A DNA stretch of 64,000 nt from Aeromicrobium phoceense (lineage in GTDB: Bacteria; Actinomycetota; Actinomycetes; Propionibacteriales; Nocardioidaceae), in the NCBI RefSeq assembly GCF_013868155.1, contig NZ_JACEOG010000001.1, positions 186,001-250,000 on the forward strand, read 5' to 3'. The translations under genes and the position numbers were made by a program. Of the stretch, positions 27,488 to 35,971 are shown one piece after another. How positions within the stretch are numbered: position 1 is the first letter of the stretch; each line of letters begins with the position of its first letter. The notes beneath the pieces were generated by a model. That model saw only the letters and a list, made by a program, of their open reading frames with translations, was not told where the DNA came from and made no database searches.

Positions 27488-28519
27488 TCAGACCTGCTCG
27501 CGGATCTCGCCGACGAGCTCCTCCAGGACGTCCTCGAGCATGACCACGCCGATGACGACGCCGCTCGCGTCGGCCACGCGCGCCATGTGCGAGCCCTTCG
27601 CCTGCATGGTGCGCAGCGCGTCGTACAGGCCGCTGCCGACCGCCACGGTAGACAGGGGCCGGAGCCACTTGTCCGCGATCGGGCGCACGCGCGAGGTGTC
27701 GTCGGTCTCCAGCACGTCCTTGATGTGCAGGTAGCCCGTCAGCTCGCCGTCCTCCCGGGCCACCGGGAACCGCGAGTAGCCGGTGCGGGCGCACGCGTCC
27801 TCGACGTCGACCGGGGTCGACCCCGGGGCGATCGTCACCAGGCCGTCGCGCGGCAGCAGCACCTGCGCGACGGTGCCCTCGTGGAAGTCCAAGGCACCGC
27901 TCACGAGGCCGTACTCGTCCTCGTCGAGCAGGCCCTCACGGCGCGACTCCTCCACCAGCCCGGCGACCTCGTCGTGGGTGAAGGTGGAGGCGACCTCGTC
28001 CTTGGGCTCGATGCCCACGAGCCGCACCGCCGCGTTGGCGATCGCGTTCAGCGTGACCACCAGCGGCTTGAGGACGGCGATCACCGCGAGCATGAACGGA
28101 CCGAGGATGAGCGCGGCGCGGTCGGGTGCCGCCAGCGCGATGTTCTTCGGCACCATCTCGCCGTAGACGACGTGCAGGAACACCACGAGCGTCAGCGCGA
28201 TCGCGAACGAGATCGGGTGGACGAACCCGTGCGGCACCCCCATGTACTCGAAGAGGGGCTCCAGCAGGTGGGCGATCGCGGGCTCGCTGATGGCACCGAG
28301 GCCCAGCGAGCAGATCGTGATGCCGAGCTGCGCCGCGGCCATCGCGAGCGTGACGTTCTCCATCGCCTTCAGCGCCAGCTTGGCCGAGCGCTTGCCGGCC
28401 TGGGCCTCCGGCTCGAGCTGCGTGCGACGGGCCGAGATCAGGGCGAACTCGGCCGCCACGAACAGGGCGTTGAGGATCAGCAGCAGCAGGGTGAGTGCCA
28501 GCGCGGGCCATCCGCTCAT
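27488..28519 (-). CDS. CNNM/CorC-like CBS-domain membrane protein (second of pair)
   Basis: A 343-residue protein. An N-terminal DUF21/CNNM membrane domain (~1-180; VAAEFALISARRTQLE, VVYGEMVPKNIALAAPDRAA) with about four helices is followed by a pair of CBS motifs (LPRDGLVTIAPGSTPVDV ... YSRFPVAREDGELTGYLHIKDVL ... VVIGVVMLEDVLEELVGEI). The final CorC_HlyC domain present in its neighbour is absent. These proteins are Mg2+ or Co2+ transport-related. The start overlaps the stop of the longer paralogue by ATGA, so both probably form one complex. Confidence 0.9.
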   Translation of the reverse strand: MSGWPALALTLLLLILNALFVAAEFALISARRTQLEPEAQAGKRSAKLALKAMENVTLAMAAAQLGITICSLGLGAISEPAIAHLLEPLFEYMGVPHGFVHPISFAIALTLVVFLHVVYGEMVPKNIALAAPDRAALILGPFMLAVIAVLKPLVVTLNAIANAAVRLVGIEPKDEVASTFTHDEVAGLVEESRREGLLDEDEYGLVSGALDFHEGTVAQVLLPRDGLVTIAPGSTPVDVEDACARTGYSRFPVAREDGELTGYLHIKDVLETDDTSRVRPIADKWLRPLSTVAVGSGLYDALRTMQAKGSHMARVADASGVVIGVVMLEDVLEELVGEIREQV

Positions 28520-29877
28520 CGGTCGGCCTCCTCGGTGTCGGAGTCGATCGTGAGGGCGAGGCGGTCGATCCGTCGGCCCTCCAGCCGCTCGACCGTGAGG
28601 TGGACCGTCAGCGGCTCCGCGTCGTCCTCGTCGTTCTCGGGGGTGGAGTCGACCTCGAGGGTCACGACGTCGCCGCGCACCGCGAGCCGGCCGAGGCGCT
28701 CCAGCACGAGGCCGGCGATCGTCTCGTAGTCCTCGTGCTCGGGCAGCATCACCCCGGTCTGCTCGAAGACCTCGTCGGGACGCAGCAGACCCGATAGCGA
28801 CCACGTGCCGTCGCGGCGGTGGCGGCTGCGCTCGGAGAGCCGGTCGTGCTCGTCTGCGATGTCGCCCACGATCTCCTCGACCAGGTCCTCCAGCGTGACG
28901 ATGCCGTCGGTGCCGCCGTACTCGTCGACCACGATCGCCATCTGGTTGTTCTGGTCGCGCAGCTGGACCAGCAGCGGATCGAGCTCGAGCGTGTCGGGCA
29001 CCGTGGCGGCCGCCTCGGCGATCTCGGACAGCCGCACCGAGCGGCGCCGGTCGGGATCGACCGCGACGGCCTGCTTCACGTGCACGACGCCGACGACGTC
29101 GTCGGCCGAGCGGCCGATCACGGGGAACTTCGAGTGGCCGGTCTGGCGCGCGGCCTCGATGAGGTCCATCGCGGTGTCGCGCTCCTCGAGGAAGTGCACC
29201 CGGACGCGCGGCGTGCGGACGTCGGCGGCGGTGCGGTCGCCGAAGGCGATGCTGCGCGCGACGAGCTCGGCCGTCTCGTCGTCGATGGCACCCTCCTGCG
29301 CCGAGCGCAGGACGAGGGACCGCAGCTCCAGCGGCGAGCGCGCCGAGCGCAGCTCCTCCTGGGGCTCGACCCCGAGCCACTCCAGGGTGCGGTTGGCCAT
29401 CGCGTTGAGGCCGCGGATGGGCCACGCCATCGCGTGCGTGAACGCGCGCTGGGGCCACTGCGTCGCCGCGGCGGTGCGCTGCGGCAGCGAGAGGGCCAGG
29501 TTCTTCGGGATCAGCTCACCGACCAGCATCGTGACGATGGTGCTGAGCACCAGCGCGATGCCGTAGGAGGCGACGCTCAGCCCACCACCGGACAGACCGA
29601 TGGCGGTCAGCGGGTCGTGCAGGAGCCGGCCGATCGCGGGCTCGGCCAGGAAGCCGATCGCCAGGTTCGTGATGGTGATGCCCAGCTGGGCACCGCTCAG
29701 CTGCGTGGAGAGGGTGCGCAGCGCCTTGAGGGTCCCCTCGGCACCGCGGTCGCCGGCCGCTGCGTCGCGCTCGATCGTGGCGCGGTCGACGGTGACGAAG
29801 GAGAACTCGGCGGCGACGAAGACACCGCAGGCGAGCATCAGCAGGAACGACGTGAACAGCAGAAGCCATTCGGTCAC
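28516..29877 (-). CDS. CNNM/HlyC/CorC family CBS-domain protein (first of pair)
   Basis: A 453-residue protein with DUF21 membrane domain (~1-190; VAAEFSFVTVDRATIE, LVGELIPKNLALSLPQRTA), two CBS motifs (~205-335; HSKFPVIGRSADDVVGVVHVKQAV, NQMAIVVDEYGGTDGIVTLEDLVEEIVGDI) and a C-terminal CorC_HlyC domain (~350-440). 'Hemolysin' names in this family are historical; the proven relatives are Mg2+ transporters or regulators. First gene of a two-gene unit, divergent from the fmdB-type gene. Confidence 0.92.
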   Translation of the reverse strand: MTEWLLLFTSFLLMLACGVFVAAEFSFVTVDRATIERDAAAGDRGAEGTLKALRTLSTQLSGAQLGITITNLAIGFLAEPAIGRLLHDPLTAIGLSGGGLSVASYGIALVLSTIVTMLVGELIPKNLALSLPQRTAAATQWPQRAFTHAMAWPIRGLNAMANRTLEWLGVEPQEELRSARSPLELRSLVLRSAQEGAIDDETAELVARSIAFGDRTAADVRTPRVRVHFLEERDTAMDLIEAARQTGHSKFPVIGRSADDVVGVVHVKQAVAVDPDRRRSVRLSEIAEAAATVPDTLELDPLLVQLRDQNNQMAIVVDEYGGTDGIVTLEDLVEEIVGDIADEHDRLSERSRHRRDGTWSLSGLLRPDEVFEQTGVMLPEHEDYETIAGLVLERLGRLAVRGDVVTLEVDSTPENDEDDAEPLTVHLTVERLEGRRIDRLALTIDSDTEEADR

Positions 29878-29951
29878 AGTGGGTGGGTCCTCAGGTCGGG
29901 AACGTGGATGCTCAACGATAGCGGTGGGAGGTGAACGGTATCCTTCTCGTC

Positions 29952-30233
29952 GTGCCCACCTACCAGTACCGTTGCGCCGACTGTGCCGAAGAGCTCGAGA
30001 TCAAGCAGAGCTTCTCCGACGCCGCCCTGACGACGTGCCCCTCCTGCGGTGGAGACCTCCGCAAGGTGTTCGGGGCCGCGGGCGTGGTGTTCAAGGGCTC
30101 GGGCTTCTACCGCACCGACAGCCGCTCGGGTGGCGGCTCCTCGTCCGGCTCCTCGTCGTCGTCCTCCTCCTCCAGCTCCGGCTCGTCCTCCTCGAGCTCG
30201 TCGAGCGGCTCCACCGGGTCCGGCGCCGCCTGA
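29952..30233 (+). CDS. FmdB-type zinc-ribbon protein with Ser/Gly-rich tail
   Basis: A 93-residue protein starting PTYQYRCADC, the canonical FmdB start, so GTG at 29952 is used rather than the ATG at 29931. The zinc ribbon has two CxxC pairs (YRCADC and TCPSCGG) and the usual continuation LRKVFGAAGVVFKGSGFYRTD. After residue ~58 the protein is almost only Ser and Gly. Family function is not defined; it is a putative regulatory or nucleic-acid-binding small protein. Confidence 0.9.
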   Translation: MPTYQYRCADCAEELEIKQSFSDAALTTCPSCGGDLRKVFGAAGVVFKGSGFYRTDSRSGGGSSSGSSSSSSSSSSGSSSSSSSSGSTGSGAA

Positions 30234-30298
30234 CCCTCCCTCGCCGAGGCTGTGGACGGCTCTCCCCGGCACCGCGCGATCCTGTCTAGCCTCGCCGC

Positions 30299-30886
30299 AT
30301 GGAATCGGCCGCACGCTTCGTCCTGATCCACCGGCGGGTGCTCGCCGCCACCCTGGCCGGGCTGGCCGTGTGGGCGGCCATCGGCGCCGTCACCCGCTCC
30401 CCCGACACCCGCGAGGTGCTCGTCGCCGCCCGCGACCTGGCCGGCGGATCCGCCGTCGGCCCTGCCGACCTGCGGACCCAGCGCCTCCCGCTCGACGCCG
30501 TCCCCGCGGGCTCGATCGACCGGCCCGCCGCGATCGGCCGCGCACTCGCGGGCCCCATGCGCGCGGGCGAGGTCCTCACCGACCGGCGCGTCGTCGACCC
30601 GCGCGACCTCGGCGAGGGCCGGGTCCTGGCCACTGTCGAGGTGCCCTCCGCCACCGGGAACCTGCTCAGGTCCGGCGACGCGGTCGACCTGCTCGCCGTG
30701 GGCGACGAGGGGCGCGCCGTCCCGGTGGCCGAGGCGGTCGAGGTGATCACGGTGCGGTCGGATCCCGACCGCGAGACGGCCGTGTTGGGCGTGGCGGCAC
30801 CGCCTCGCGTGGCGACGGAGGTCGCGCGGGCCTCGGGGACGTCGCGCCTCACCGCCGTGGTGGTGGGTCGTCAGCGGAAGCGCTGA
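30299..30886 (+). CDS. CpaB/RcpC-like SAF-domain protein
   Basis: A 195-residue protein with one N-terminal helix (~13-31) and a SAF domain (EVLVAARDLAGGSAVGPADLRTQRLPLDAVPAG ... AGPMRAGEVLTDRRVV) followed by the RcpC-type part (VLATVEVPSATGNLLRSGDAVDLLAV). This is the architecture of CpaB, an envelope component of Flp/Tad pilus machines. No other tad gene is in the window, so it is an orphan here or acts with pilus genes elsewhere. Confidence 0.85.
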   Translation: MESAARFVLIHRRVLAATLAGLAVWAAIGAVTRSPDTREVLVAARDLAGGSAVGPADLRTQRLPLDAVPAGSIDRPAAIGRALAGPMRAGEVLTDRRVVDPRDLGEGRVLATVEVPSATGNLLRSGDAVDLLAVGDEGRAVPVAEAVEVITVRSDPDRETAVLGVAAPPRVATEVARASGTSRLTAVVVGRQRKR

Positions 30887-30933
30887 CGCCCTAGTGTCGG
30901 AGGAGACCACTCCACCGACCCATGAGGAGAGCC

Positions 30934-31359
30934 ATGCTCCAGGGCTTCAAGGACTTCCTGTTCCGCGGCAACATCGTCGACCTCGCCGTCGCGGTCGTCA
31001 TCGGCACCGCGTTCACCGCGCTGGTGGCCACCTTCACCGGCGCCATCATCGAGCCGATCATCAACTCCCTCGGCGGCACCAGCGTCAAGGGGCTCTCGTA
31101 CCAGATCGTCGACGGCAACCCGAAGACGATCATCGACCTGGCCGCGCTCATCAACGCGATCATCACGTTCATCATCACCGCCGCGGTCGTCTACTTCGTC
31201 TTCGTCGTGCCGTCCAAGCACCTGATGGAGCGCCTGGCGAAGGGCGAGGAGGAGGAGCCGGCGGGTCCCAGCGAGGACATCCTGCTGCTGCGCGAGATCC
31301 GCGACGCGCTCGGTGGCGGCACCTTCCAGCGCCAGCCCGGTGGGGACCCGACGCTCTAG
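30934..31359 (+). CDS. mscL: Large-conductance mechanosensitive channel
   Basis: A 141-residue channel that releases solutes on hypo-osmotic shock as a homopentamer. The start FKDFLFRGNIVDLAVAVVIGTAFTALV is the diagnostic S1/TM1 pore helix, TM2 is at ~70-95 (AALINAIITFIITAAVVYFVFVVP), and the C-terminal helix ends in EDILLLREIRDAL. ATG at 30934 is preferred to 30922 because AGGAGA lies just before it. Ends 4 nt from a convergent small gene. Confidence 0.96.
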   Translation: MLQGFKDFLFRGNIVDLAVAVVIGTAFTALVATFTGAIIEPIINSLGGTSVKGLSYQIVDGNPKTIIDLAALINAIITFIITAAVVYFVFVVPSKHLMERLAKGEEEEPAGPSEDILLLREIRDALGGGTFQRQPGGDPTL

Positions 31360-31362
31360 GAC

Positions 31363-31551
31363 TCAGTCCTTGCCGTGGTGAGGGGGCACGTCGCGCAGCA
31401 GCTCGTCATCGCGCGACGTGCCCTTCGCGTCGTCGCCCCAGCCCTCGGGGCTCTCGTCCCGTGTGGTCGAGGGCATGAGGTCCCCGAGCAGGCGGGCCGC
31501 ACGCTCGATCCGGACGCGCCGCTCGGCCTCGGTCTCGGAGCGCTCAGCCAC
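31363..31551 (-). CDS. Small hydrophilic hypothetical protein
   Basis: A 62-residue highly charged protein (ERSETEAERRVRIERAARLLGDLMPSTTRDE ... GWGDDAKGTSRDDELLRDVPPHH), probably an N-terminal helix followed by a disordered end. Similar short proteins occur in related actinobacteria, but I know no function. The start overlaps the end of the epimerase gene by 8 nt, suggesting coupling. Confidence 0.65.
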   Translation of the reverse strand: MAERSETEAERRVRIERAARLLGDLMPSTTRDESPEGWGDDAKGTSRDDELLRDVPPHHGKD

Positions 31552-32434
31552 GGAACCACTCCGGGGTCAGGACGGGACGCACGGGCTTCCACCCGGCCAG
31601 GTCCATGAAGCGCTGCGAGGTCACCCGCTGCGAGCGGGCCAGCAGCTCGAGCTTGTCGGCGGTGACGCTGAACAGCCAGCGGCGGAAGAACCGGCCCTCG
31701 CTGTGGCCCGCCGCGCGAGCGATCGCGTTGACGTAGTCCACGCGCTTGAGCGGCTCGGCCCCGACGTTGTAGGCGCCGCTGGGCGCTCCGAGCGCGGCGA
31801 CGGCGGAGGTGCCGACGTCGAGCGGGTGCACGACGTGCATCCAGGAGTCGGGATCGCCCAGGCCGATGGGACGCCGCTTGCGCGCCCTCCGCACGAGGAA
31901 CTGGGAGTTGGGGTCGTCGCCGCAGATCAGCCCGTAGCGCAGGCGCACCGTGACTCCCCCGGCCTGCTCCACGCGCTGCGCGTGCTGCTCGGCCACGGTG
32001 AGCGGCTCGGTGACCATCGTGACGTCGATCGGTGTGGACTCGTCGATCCACTCGTCCCCGCGGGCCACGTAGATGTGGCTGAGGCTCTGCTGGACCATCA
32101 GCCCGACGCCGGACTCGATCGCGGTGTCGGCCACGAGGCCGGCTCCCACCGTGCGGATCCGGTTGATGCGGGTCAGCGAGCCCGGGAGCATCGCCTTGAC
32201 GCCCACCGGGACCTGCGTGGCGAAGTTGATCACCCCGTCGCAGCCGCGCATCGCCTTCATCAGGGAGTCACGGTCGAGCACGTCGCCGTGGATCGCCGTG
32301 GCCCCGGCCGACTGCACGAGGCGAGCGGCGGACGGTGAACGCACGAGCCCGACGACCTGGTGTCCGGCATTCTGAAGTGCCGGGATCGTCGCTCGTCCCA
32401 TGACGCCGTTGGCGCCGGTCAGCAGGATCCGCAC
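31544..32434 (-). CDS. NAD(P)-dependent epimerase/dehydratase-like SDR protein
   Basis: A 296-residue extended SDR. It has the Rossmann motif LLTGANGVMGRATIPAL, the second strand ending in GDVLDRDSL, and a substrate region with SWMHVVHPLDVGTS. The canonical YxxxK is replaced by TEPLTVAEQHAQRVEQ, so typical epimerase catalysis is doubtful and it may be an atypical reductase or NmrA-like sensor. GTG at 32434 is the only start giving the nucleotide-binding loop at the N-terminus. Confidence 0.8.
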   Translation of the reverse strand: MRILLTGANGVMGRATIPALQNAGHQVVGLVRSPSAARLVQSAGATAIHGDVLDRDSLMKAMRGCDGVINFATQVPVGVKAMLPGSLTRINRIRTVGAGLVADTAIESGVGLMVQQSLSHIYVARGDEWIDESTPIDVTMVTEPLTVAEQHAQRVEQAGGVTVRLRYGLICGDDPNSQFLVRRARKRRPIGLGDPDSWMHVVHPLDVGTSAVAALGAPSGAYNVGAEPLKRVDYVNAIARAAGHSEGRFFRRWLFSVTADKLELLARSQRVTSQRFMDLAGWKPVRPVLTPEWFRG

Positions 32435-32558
32435 CCACCGAGTCTACGGCGGCGATCCGCATCGTGAGACGGGTATGGGTGCCCCGTGCGCCACAGGGGC
32501 CGTGAGCGGACCCGCACGACGCATCCGTCTCCTGACTCGTGGAAAGATGGACCGGTGC

Positions 32559-32634
<76 letters not shown>

Positions 32635-32640
32635 CCAGGA

Positions 32641-34218
32641 TCAGACGGCCGCGTCCTCGGCCTCGTAGCGGCGCAGCAGCTCCTTCTCGGCCTCGTGGCG
32701 CGGGAACGCGAGGAAGACGAGCGCGGCCCCGATCAGCACCGCGCACGCACCGGCCGCATAGGCCCAGTCGTCACCCTGCAGGAACGCCGTTCTCGCCGCA
32801 GCCGTGATCTGGTCGGCGTAGGTCGGGTGCTGCTGCGCGATCTGCTCGGCACTCGCGAAGGACTTCGTGAGCTCGGACTGCACGTCGGACGAGGCCTGCT
32901 TCCCCGAAGGAGACGCCGCGATGGCCTGACTGAAGGAGCTCGCGTATCCCGCGGTCAGCAGAGCGCCGAAGAGCGACTGCATGATCGCGCCCCCGAGGTC
33001 GCGCTGCAGGTCGGCGGTCCCGGAGGCCATGCCCGCTCGGTGGACCGGCACGGAACCGGTCAGCGAGTGGGACGCAGGGGTCCCGGCCAGTCCGACGCCG
33101 ATCCCCAGGCAGGCGTAGGCGAGGGCGATCTGCCAGTAGGGGGTGTTCTCCTCCCACAGCAGCAGCATGGACACGAAGCCGAGGAACAGGAAGACGTAGC
33201 CCGTGAGCAGGGTCGTCCGCGCCCCGCGCGCCTCCACGAGCTTCGCCGATCGTGGCGCGACCAGGACCATGAAGACGACGGCCGGGAGGAAGGCCGCACC
33301 CGCCTCCACGGTGTCGTAGCCGACGACGTTCTGCAGGTACTGCTGGCTGATGAACATCGCACCCATGAGCGACCCGAAGACGATGATCCCCGCGCACGCG
33401 GCGACCCAGAAGACACGCCTACTCGCGATGTCCAGGTCGTAGAGGGGATTGGCTGCGCGGCGCTGCCGCCACACGAACGCCACCGTCGCCGCGACGGCGA
33501 TCAGCCCGAGGCCAGCGACGAGGGCGCCCTTGCCGGGTACCGGCGCGAAGTTGATCGACAGCACCAGGGCGGCGACGAGAACGACCGACAGGATCCCCCC
33601 GAGGTTGTCGACGGGCTCGCTCGACTCGTTGACGTGGGAGGGAACCAGCACCCAGGCCATCACCAGCGCCACGACCGCGAGCGGCAGGGTGATCAGGAAG
33701 ACCGAGCCCCACCAGAAGTGCTGGAGCAGCCAGCCGGCGACGAGCGGGCCCAGGGCGGCGATGGCCCCGCCCAGCGCCGACCACAGGGCGATGGACCTGG
33801 TGCGTCCGGGCCCGAACCACAGCGCGGCGATGAGAGCCAGCGTCGTGGGGTAGGCCATGCCGGCGGAGAGCCCGCCCAGGATCCGGGCCACCACCAGCAC
33901 CCAGTCGTCCCACGCGAAGGCCGCGAGGAGGCAGGCCGGGACCGACAGCACGATGCCGAGCAGGAGCATCAGTTTCCGGCCGTACCTGTCACCCACCGCT
34001 CCCAGGTAGAGCACGGAGGCGGCGAGGCCGAGGGAGTAGCCGACGGCGACCAGGTTCAGCGTCGTCTGAGAGCTGTCGAAGGCCTTGCCGATGGACGGGA
34101 GGGCGACGTTGGCCACGGAGAGGTTCAGGTTGGCCACGCCAGCGACCACGATCAGGGCGGCGAGCACCAGGGGCGCTCGCTCGGGGGAGTCCCGACGCGC
34201 CATCGGGGCTTCGGACAT
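32641..34218 (-). CDS. MFS drug exporter, DHA2 (14-helix QacA/EmrB-like) family
   Basis: A 525-residue transporter with 14 predicted helices. It shows the DHA motif A (GAVGDRYGRKLMLLLG) between helices 2 and 3 and motif C-like GGAIAALGPLVAGWLL. It probably exports hydrophobic cations or drugs by proton antiport; substrate not predictable. The ATG at 34218 is chosen because CGGAGG lies 5 nt upstream. No regulator gene is directly attached. Confidence 0.9.
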   Translation of the reverse strand: MSEAPMARRDSPERAPLVLAALIVVAGVANLNLSVANVALPSIGKAFDSSQTTLNLVAVGYSLGLAASVLYLGAVGDRYGRKLMLLLGIVLSVPACLLAAFAWDDWVLVVARILGGLSAGMAYPTTLALIAALWFGPGRTRSIALWSALGGAIAALGPLVAGWLLQHFWWGSVFLITLPLAVVALVMAWVLVPSHVNESSEPVDNLGGILSVVLVAALVLSINFAPVPGKGALVAGLGLIAVAATVAFVWRQRRAANPLYDLDIASRRVFWVAACAGIIVFGSLMGAMFISQQYLQNVVGYDTVEAGAAFLPAVVFMVLVAPRSAKLVEARGARTTLLTGYVFLFLGFVSMLLLWEENTPYWQIALAYACLGIGVGLAGTPASHSLTGSVPVHRAGMASGTADLQRDLGGAIMQSLFGALLTAGYASSFSQAIAASPSGKQASSDVQSELTKSFASAEQIAQQHPTYADQITAAARTAFLQGDDWAYAAGACAVLIGAALVFLAFPRHEAEKELLRRYEAEDAAV

Positions 34219-34306
34219 CGTTGCCTCCGAGGTCGTCCTGGTCACCGGCCTCCCCCACGCTAGGCACCACGCGGCCGTCGGGACTCACCCTCGTGGGATG
34301 ACTCGC

Positions 34307-34972
34307 CTAGCCGGCGAGCCCGAGAAGACCGTCGAGCACCAGGAGGGTCCCGAGCAGCAGCGCTGCGACGGCGAACACGACCGGCCCGGAGGCGATCGCT
34401 CGGCTGCGAAGCCGGTTCAGGTACGCCTCGGCCTCGACGGGGCGCCGGGCGTAGTAGACGTACATCAGGCCCACGCTGGCAGTGGACGCCACCGTGAAGC
34501 ACGCGAAGGCGATGAGGGTGACGAGGGCCTGCGTGTGGTGGTGGACGACGAACACGGCCGCGGCCGTCGTGATCGCCCACGGCTGCTTGAGCACCCCGAG
34601 CAGCAGCGCGCCGCCCGGCCGGAGGTCGCGGAGGCGACCGAGCATCTTCTGCGAGCCCGCGGTGGGAACGGCACGGGAGACCACCCCTCGACGCCGCCAC
34701 TGGCGGGCGCTCACCACGAGCAGCGCGCATCCCACCAGGACCTGGAAGACCATCACGCCGGTCCGGCCGCCGCCGTGCTGGACGCTCCGCGACGAGCCGA
34801 CGAGGTAGCTGAGCGTGAAGACGACGGTCAGCGAGGTCGCCCAGCCCAGGAGGAACCCCGCAGCGTTGGCCCGGGGCCTGGCCGTGCCGAGCACCACGAT
34901 GAACACCACGATGGTGGCCGGGGACAGGCTCGCCATCAGGCCCAGCATCAAGATCGAGAGGATCAGTCCCAT
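34307..34972 (-). CDS. GAP/LysE-like small-molecule exporter
   Basis: A 221-residue membrane protein with about six helices, similar to the GAP (Sap) family related to LysE (MGLILSILMLGLMASLSPATIVVFIVVLGTARPRANAAGFLLGWATSL). Mycobacterial GAP proteins are linked to surface glycolipid export. The start MGLIL at 34972 places the first helix at the N-terminus. It is the only gene between the MFS gene and a 229-nt divergent gap. Confidence 0.8.
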   Translation of the reverse strand: MGLILSILMLGLMASLSPATIVVFIVVLGTARPRANAAGFLLGWATSLTVVFTLSYLVGSSRSVQHGGGRTGVMVFQVLVGCALLVVSARQWRRRGVVSRAVPTAGSQKMLGRLRDLRPGGALLLGVLKQPWAITTAAAVFVVHHHTQALVTLIAFACFTVASTASVGLMYVYYARRPVEAEAYLNRLRSRAIASGPVVFAVAALLLGTLLVLDGLLGLAG

Positions 34973-35201
34973 GTCGGCGTCCCGGGCCCCGTCTGGTCGG
35001 GCAGCGACCCGCCACCTGCGTACGCAGGGGACACGAGCCGGTGCGTTCTGCCCAACATGGCGTTCCGCCGCAGGCAAGGCATCACCCCAGCCGGATGAGG
35101 CACCCTCCCCCGATGTCCCGCACATCGTGCCGCGCTGTCCCTGTCGCGCGGGACTCCTCGCCCTCCACGGTGGTTCCATCACCCCCCTGGAAGGAATCAC
35201 G

Positions 35202-35903
35202 ATGACCACCCACATCCCCACCGAGCAGCGAGTCCGGGACGCCCTCCCGCAGGACGCCGCCCCCCGCCCCGGCCGCGCCTGGGCCCTCTCGGGCGTCGCC
35301 GCCGGCATCGGCGGGGTCGCGACGACGATGCTCAGCGCGGGGGCCGGCGCCGCCCACGTCGACGGGAAGGTGCAGGAGGCCGATGGCGTCATCGCCTCGC
35401 TGAACGGCCACGTCCCGCAGCTGATCACGTTCCACGTCGTGGCGACGCTCACCGTCCTGGCGCTCGTGCCGTTCGGTCTCGGCCTGCACCGGCGGCTGCG
35501 TGCCGGGCTCGGCCGCGAGACCCTCGTGCCGGGAACGGCCTCGTTCGGCATCCTCGGGACGGCAATCGTCGTGCTGATGGGCACCGTGCTCAACACGGAG
35601 TTCATCTTCGGGGTCGCTGGGGACACGCCCCTGGCCGTGGCCGAGGCCGCCACCGTGTACAACCACTGGATCGCCACCGTGCCGTGGGTCTGGGGGCTCA
35701 CCGGCCTGACGGGCTGGGCCCTGTTCCGGGCCTGGCGTCAGGGCACCGTCCGCGCCTGGATGGGCATCGCGGCCGGCATCCTGGGCACGCTCTCGCTGCT
35801 GCTGACCGTCGCGCCCCTGCAGTACATGGCGGGCTGGACCGGCTCGGTCATGGTCGTCCTCGTCGCCCTCGGGTTCGCCTTCGGGGACCGCGGCAACCGG
35901 TGA
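35202..35903 (+). CDS. Hypothetical six-helix membrane protein
   Basis: A 233-residue protein with about six hydrophobic helices beginning at ~28 (AWALSGVAAGIGGVATTMLS) and basic loops (GLHRRLRAGLGRE). I recognise no named family. AAGGAA lies upstream of the ATG at 35202. It precedes the second histidine-kinase gene by 68 nt on the same strand, so it may be part of that unit or a target of the system. Confidence 0.75.
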   Translation: MTTHIPTEQRVRDALPQDAAPRPGRAWALSGVAAGIGGVATTMLSAGAGAAHVDGKVQEADGVIASLNGHVPQLITFHVVATLTVLALVPFGLGLHRRLRAGLGRETLVPGTASFGILGTAIVVLMGTVLNTEFIFGVAGDTPLAVAEAATVYNHWIATVPWVWGLTGLTGWALFRAWRQGTVRAWMGIAAGILGTLSLLLTVAPLQYMAGWTGSVMVVLVALGFAFGDRGNR

Positions 35904-35971
35904 CGTCGCTCCTCGATCGCCAAGGCGGCGGTTCGCTCCCCTCGGACGCGAACCGCCGCCATGATCTACGC

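Noticed and set aside
34261..34309. GCTAGGC/GCCTAGC inverted repeat between the MFS and GAP genes
   Set aside because: Only 7 bp separated by ~38 nt and overlapping a stop codon; likely chance.
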